A DNA stretch of 64,000 nt from Marthasterias glacialis. Its lineage: Eukaryota; Echinodermata; Asteroidea; Forcipulatida; Asteriidae. A program made the translations under genes and the position numbers. The notes under the pieces were generated by a model, which saw only the letters and a list, made by a program, of their open reading frames with translations, searched no databases and had not been told where the DNA came from. Below are positions 34,157-64,000 of this stretch, piece after piece; the stretch's first letter is position 1, and every line of letters starts with the position of its first letter. The stretch spans positions 3,350,160 through 3,414,159 of the forward strand of contig OU452225.1 of assembly GCA_911728455.2 (NCBI GenBank). Direction: 5' to 3'.

Positions 34157-34324
34157 ACACCTGATTTGAATGATTTCTGTAAATATATCCAAGACCTGCA
34201 CGGTTCATCACCCATAATAGTACATACAGGAGGGCCTGAGCATGGCCTTAATGATTCAGAACGAGAAACAAATACAATAATGTATGCTTCCTTGTTAACG
34301 CATTATTATGTGCAAAAGGTTATT
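34157..34324 (+). pseudogene. PTP-domain-like relic (DLHGSSPIIVH)
   Basis: After a ttttag acceptor-like site the frame reads DLNDFCKYIQDLHGSSPIIV, then HTGGPEHG. The pattern DxxxFxxYIxxLHGSxPIIVHC is typical of the helix and strand leading into the PTP catalytic Cys, but Cys is not present. It is more diverged than genes A and B. It is a likely relic of another array member, on a single short segment of evidence. Confidence 0.4.
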
Positions 34325-34693
34325 ACTTGAAAACTATATGGCCATCTATTTTTATTGTCTCAGATTTTGAATGGAGTTAATTATGAAGCATATGCACGTC
34401 GTTTAAACACTGCTTGATATATTATAATTAACCAAGAACTATGTGTTACCTCCATTAACAACAATATGTAGGCCTATGCTGTTTCGTTTAACTTTAAAGA
34501 AGTCAACCTTGGAAGGCCAATGGTGCCAAAAGTACAAAGAAAGAGTCGTTGGGAATGGGGTAGAGATCCGACGACTGAACCAACACTAACTAGTAACAGA
34601 ATCAAGGCAGTCAAGCGCACAAACAGCGCCCTCTAGCGACCGCGGAATTAAAAAAAATAAGGAGTGTTTTGCAGTGCACGACTTTAAAATAAT

Positions 34694-34820
34694 ATATCGT
34701 ACGTACGACTTATTCATCTCGTCCGTGCAACTTAACTATCTCGTACATACAACTTAATAATCTCGTACGTATTACTTAATATCTCGTACGTACGACGTAT
34801 CTCGTACGTACGACTTAATT
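34694..34820. repeat. Minisatellite of ATCTCGTACGTACGACTTA units
   Basis: About five units of 22-28 bp, each with the palindromic CGTACG or CGTACGTACG. Units are most alike at the right end. Confidence 0.85.
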
Positions 34821-35659
34821 GGAAGGAAAATTTATTTTCGTTGGCAGCTATATGCTTCCGTAGTATAATGTGTTGAGAAAACTATAAAAACACGACCCGG
34901 TGTGGGACTCGCAAAGGTCACATGTAGTTCCTGAATACTAATATAATTTAGTAGCGGAGCCGGAAGGCGCAACCTTGACTCGCTATAATTGTTTGTGTTA
35001 ACGCAAAGCAACACAAACCTTCGTGGCTATGTCAGTAAAATCTATCAAGGCAAACCTAGGGTTGTATTTATTATAGTGTCAACAATCTTATGGGGAAATA
35101 CAGTTACCGTCCGTCTCTTTCGTGCAATGTGCAATGTGCAACATAGTATTCATTTCTGCCAAGTTAGCGTACATACAATACTAAATACTCAATTGGTTTG
35201 CCTTTCAGAGCTCTTTCAGCATTCTCAAATTCATATTGAAAAAAAAATACTTAATTCAATCATAGTCATCAGCCAGATCGGTAATGCGTATATCTGATTT
35301 TATGGGGATGAAGTAGATGTAATTACTTCTTTCTATTTTTTATTTATTTTATTTAATTTTATTTTATTTTCTGTATTATTATTTTTTTTTTATTAAAAAA
35401 AATGATATACCAAGCAAATATTACACAAAATATAGTGAGGTTGACTAGTAAAACATTCAAACGAACAAAAATACCACAATATTTCCTTCAAAAATCGACG
35501 GATCGCAAAAAAAGTCTAACTTGATCGGTATGATGTCTGTCTTTCATCATGAGTTTTGAAAATGTGTCAAAAGGAGAATTTTTGATGTTGAATTTGGTCT
35601 AATCATTATTGTAGGCATGATTTTATAATAATGCTTCAGTAATACCTACATCAAGGTTC

Positions 35660-35900
35660 CGCTCTGTTTAAGTTATTGTACCAAATAACACAAACAATGG
35701 TCCAACGCCATTTTGTAATTAAAAGACGAACCTAACGTGCATGCTCTGTAAAGCCCGTACAGTCTCACAACATTTATTAGTACATATGTTTGAATATACA
35801 CTTCCAAACTAAGCTTGTGTATCAATTCAATAGATTCATTGCCCATGCACAAAGCTCACAATAAAAGGGAATTCCCCAAAAGAAACTACGGTACAACCTT
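35660..35900 (+). repeat. Diverged direct repeat, copy 2 (partner 33430-33730)
   Basis: See partner. A TATA-like TATAAAAG follows at about 35966-35973, so one possibility is duplicated upstream sequence of a gene. No transcript start can be confirmed. Confidence 0.55.
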
Positions 35901-36399
35901 GGCCTCGATTCATTTATCCGCAAACATTGCCCAGCATTTAACATAACTATAATATACAATACCGTATAAAAGTCCTTTGTTTAAACCAGTTTGGAAACGG
36001 TTTGATGTTTACATTATATACGAGTGACTCTGTAACTGAGCTTTCTGCTTGAGATCGAATGATTGCAGCGTGGGAAAGAAAAACAGAAAGAAAGGACTCT
36101 ACAAATTTTCGCTGGATAACAAAATTAACAGGAAGATGTTCTACGTCGATGTTTTAGTTTAATTTTATTGTGTTTTTCGTCCGTGAGGCACCAACGTGTA
36201 TACCTGTGCAAAGTAGCACAGTGCTAACAGACGAAAGTTGTGTACATCAAATCGGTGCAGTTGGGTATAGAGTAATAACATGTGTAAAGTAAACACCGAA
36301 TTGAACAATGAACGCGTTTTATGAATTCCTTTTGTGAAAAGGCAGCACATTGTGTTGAGCACAAAAGTCTTTTTAGGACTACCATTTTCAGTCTAGTTC

Positions 36400-36636
36400 A
36401 TGTGCGCACCGTGCCGTCAACCACGACCTGAGAGGTTCAATACACACCCATACGTAGCTGCAGTACAGTTGGCCTATGCTATGTGTGTTTCACCTCTAGT
36501 ACCGGTGTTGGAACAGAATCTACTGGATTATTGTCACAGAAATGAAGAGGATTTTGCAAACAGTCACCATGTCATTACCATTCTGCAAGCACCTTGTGTA
36601 TTCGATGTTTGTATTGATTTATTTCAATCTCAATAA
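36400..36636 (+). pseudogene. Possible kinase N-lobe-like ORF
   Basis: A 78-codon ORF contains HPYVAAVQLAYAMCVSPL, then EQNLLDYCHRNEEDF. Kinases show HPxVVQLLGxCVSPLxxVxEYxxxGxLLDYLRxN between helix C and the hinge. The match is partial, with an insertion, and key residues of strand 5 are missing. A donor-like ACG/gtaggt follows the ORF. Low confidence; it may be a chance ORF. Confidence 0.25.
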
Positions 36637-36639
36637 CGG

Positions 36640-39029
36640 TAGGTACATATTTTCGTTATGTATAAAATGGCCGAGCAGGAAGTAAACTTTCGGTCATATT
36701 TAAATGCCACTGTATTGTGCGATAACATATATTTTATGCGGCAGTTACCATACAGTTTTATAGCAGCCGCCACATAGTTATTTGCCGGTCTCCACATAAT
36801 ATTGATCATAAGGGGGGGGGGGGGGGCTACAGTGCGTCACCAATAATTTTTCAAAGAGAGGCGATATTTCAAGTTATTTTATCAGTTTTATTTAGTTGAC
36901 AATCGGAATAACGAGCATTTATTACTAATATGAAGTAAGGCATGGCTTATAGTCAGGTAGGTGATGGGATTGTGCCTTTGATGATGTAAGAATGCCGTTT
37001 GGCACACAATCAAATTTTGTCACGAGAAAGATAATATCTTTGGCTGTGATGCAGCCTATCGATGACCAATCAAACATTGGAAGAAGGGTCCTCGCAGTTT
37101 TGTATTTTTGAAAAAATATATATATATTGGAAGAAGATCAAGCAATGGCAGCCTTTTTAAAAATGTTGAACGTTGCTTGTTATTTTAATGTTTTCAAATG
37201 AAAAATCTGCAATGTCTCTGTAGCCAAAATGACTTACTCTGACTGTGTGTCAACGTCAGTGCAAAGGGACATTTCGAGTGCGAGTACTTTCAAGTGACTA
37301 ATATACTGCAAAAGGATTAGTAGAACACATTAAGTTGTTCTTAATTAATCAATGTGTATTTTAAAATACGTGATTTTTTTATTTCTGTTCTGTTTCTCTA
37401 TGAACTATAATTTGAAACCAAACATCTTAAATCTTGATTGTATCAACTTTTAAAAATATGAAGCAGTTTTGTACCATTCCCTTGTAATGTTATGTCTAAA
37501 TTCAGTCGTTCTGAATTCATACAGTTCGAATTCGACAATACTTGTTTGATCATGCTACAGACTTACAATATTTGACAGCTTCTTGAAATCCTTTGTTTGT
37601 TAGGATCTCGTCAGAATACTGAAAAATAAAGATTTGCAAAAACTGTAAGTTGAACTGCAAGAAATCCGTGTGTGGCGGTTGCAGTCATAAAAATGTCCTT
37701 GTCTCGGAATGCTAAATTATTGACTACAGCAATGTTCACTCAGTCAATTCATTCTGTTCAATATAGCTGCTCCATTGGTTTATTCTGACTTGTGACTTCT
37801 CACAGATTCACGGAGTTCTACGTGTGAATACACTTTAGTACACTAGCCAGTTCATTATTTTACTGTCACTGAATTCACTAGGTTCACTGTGTTCAGAGAG
37901 TTCACAGAATTCATAGATTTTACGTAAAATCTGCAATAAATGACACGACACAAATACCAATAACTTCTCTAATTGGAACATGACATATTTACTAAGAGGG
38001 CACTTTGGTTTCTATGTAATGTGCAGCAGAAACACTAATAATACACCTTAAAAAAGAGTCGAGGTCAAAGGTCATATTAGCACTGAACGATGTGGAGGAG
38101 GGAACATGTGTCCGTACAACAAAATACCACATGTGCACTATAGTAACAAGAAATGTGGCCCTCAAAAAGGCCTAAAAAATTAACTTGTAATCAAAAGATC
38201 AAAATATGTCCAATATTCTTTAATAGTCAAACTGTACTTTACCTCTGTCCTTGGGTCATGGGATGAAAGTATGCTCATGTAAAACTGGCAAAGAACCACT
38301 CTAAATTTATGACGGAGACAACGTGAGACCAAAATGTCTGTCTGTCGTAAATATGAAGGATCTACGGTAAAGATGAAGAGAGCAACCTATTAACCAAAAA
38401 CTTAGACTCAATCATCAGCAGTACTGTAACACAGTGTGTGAAATGCTTTTTATCATGTGTGACATTTTGTGAAGATCTCACAGCTTTTATGCATCGACAT
38501 GACATCTGTTGTATCATAATTATGTGGTATTGTAAACAAATTTGGCTGGTACAAAACAAATAAAGGCTGCTGAAGCACAGAACACTGTCTCATTGTCTCA
38601 TTGTGGATTAAAACTGATAGTTATAATTATTATTCTTGTAAACAGCAGATGGCTGAAAAGTTCTGGACTAGCTCTAAAACATTTGTTGATAATCCCCAAA
38701 GCACTTGATTGCATTGACAATTATATTGGTGGTGGGATGATAAATTGTGCTTAGTGCCCCCACCCCATCTCTCCCACTACCCCTTCTCCTCCAATATCTC
38801 TCTCCCCTCTCAAGTGCATTTTAGCGCCCATGCCTCGATATTGTGCGTCTCCTTGCATTAATGTGTCATGTGCCTAACATAATTGTTCTGAACACAGCAT
38901 GAGGGAATGATCGTAATTAGGGTGTTTTCGTATAATGAATTTGGTTACAGTTCACCAATTTGTGTGTTTCTTGCCCTCGAAGTCAACTAACTCCTGCACT
39001 ATTCAACTGTATATTAAATCCAAATACAG
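36640..39029. other. Intergenic / presumed upstream region of gene B
   Basis: A G-run at about 36814-36828 and short AT repeats. No signal-peptide exon could be recognised although gene B requires one 5' of 39030. Confidence 0.6.
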
Positions 39030-63886
<24,857 letters not shown>

Positions 63887-64000
63887 GTAGAGTATTTCGT
63901 AATTAGGTATTATTTCTTTTTTCCATTGTCAAAAGGATTAAGCTGCAAATAATTATTGATTATTAAAAAGTATTGGCAATTATCGAAAACACAATAATGG

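Noticed and set aside
35966..35973. TATAAAAG as gene B promoter
   Set aside because: No first exon or signal peptide could be tied to it; noted only as a possibility.

Overview
This window is animal nuclear DNA: AT-rich and intron-rich, with canonical GT-AG splice sites, many dispersed transposon relics and microsatellites, and multidomain metazoan receptor exons. The style (receptor tyrosine phosphatase expansion, lectin-Ig-EGF-FN3 ectodomain, tRNA-derived SINE, short TTAA-flanked MITEs) suggests a marine invertebrate deuterostome, most likely an echinoderm. That assignment is inference from gene content and repeat style, not a database match.

Layout. (1) 1437-18191, + strand: the whole cytoplasmic half of a receptor-type protein tyrosine phosphatase (gene A) in 16 exons, from the juxtamembrane wedge through catalytic domain D1 and domain D2 to a stop codon. 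D1 keeps the pTyr loop, WPD Asp, [10 protein letters not shown] and Q-loop. D2 has lost the Tyr, Asp and both Gln equivalents and reads HCNDGLGRSG, so it looks like a pseudophosphatase. (2) 18192-39029: about 21 kb between genes, filled with a tandem duplication, minisatellites, MITEs, a deleted Ty3/Gypsy-type LTR element with a perfect target-site duplication, a DIRS-like gag relic, and short relics resembling a tyrosine-kinase C-lobe and a phosphatase. (3) 39030-63886, + strand: a second receptor phosphatase (gene B) in 22 visible exons. Its ectodomain is an F-type-lectin-like domain, two Ig-like domains, three EGF modules plus a short EGF-like stub, three FN3 domains and a membrane-proximal domain, then a transmembrane helix and the same wedge and start of D1 as gene A. 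The Ig-Ig-EGF-FN3 part closely resembles the ectodomain of the Tie receptor tyrosine kinases, but here it sits on a phosphatase.

The first 4.9 kb of the window (gene A) and the last 3.25 kb (gene B) are a segmental duplication about 60.7 kb apart. The four shared exons differ at about 14 of 405 bases by eye. Three transposon insertions are present only in the gene A copy. The genes are therefore recent tandem paralogues, and the array probably continues beyond both ends. Gene A's ectodomain lies upstream of the window. Gene B's signal-peptide exon was not found, and its D1 remainder and D2 lie downstream.

A typical protein of this locus would be a single-pass surface receptor that binds an extracellular ligand through the lectin/Ig/EGF/FN3 region and dephosphorylates phosphotyrosine through D1, with D2 as a regulatory or scaffolding domain. 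A C-terminal YENL motif in gene A is a candidate SH2-adaptor docking site. I saw no rRNA, intact tRNA, CRISPR or prokaryotic features.
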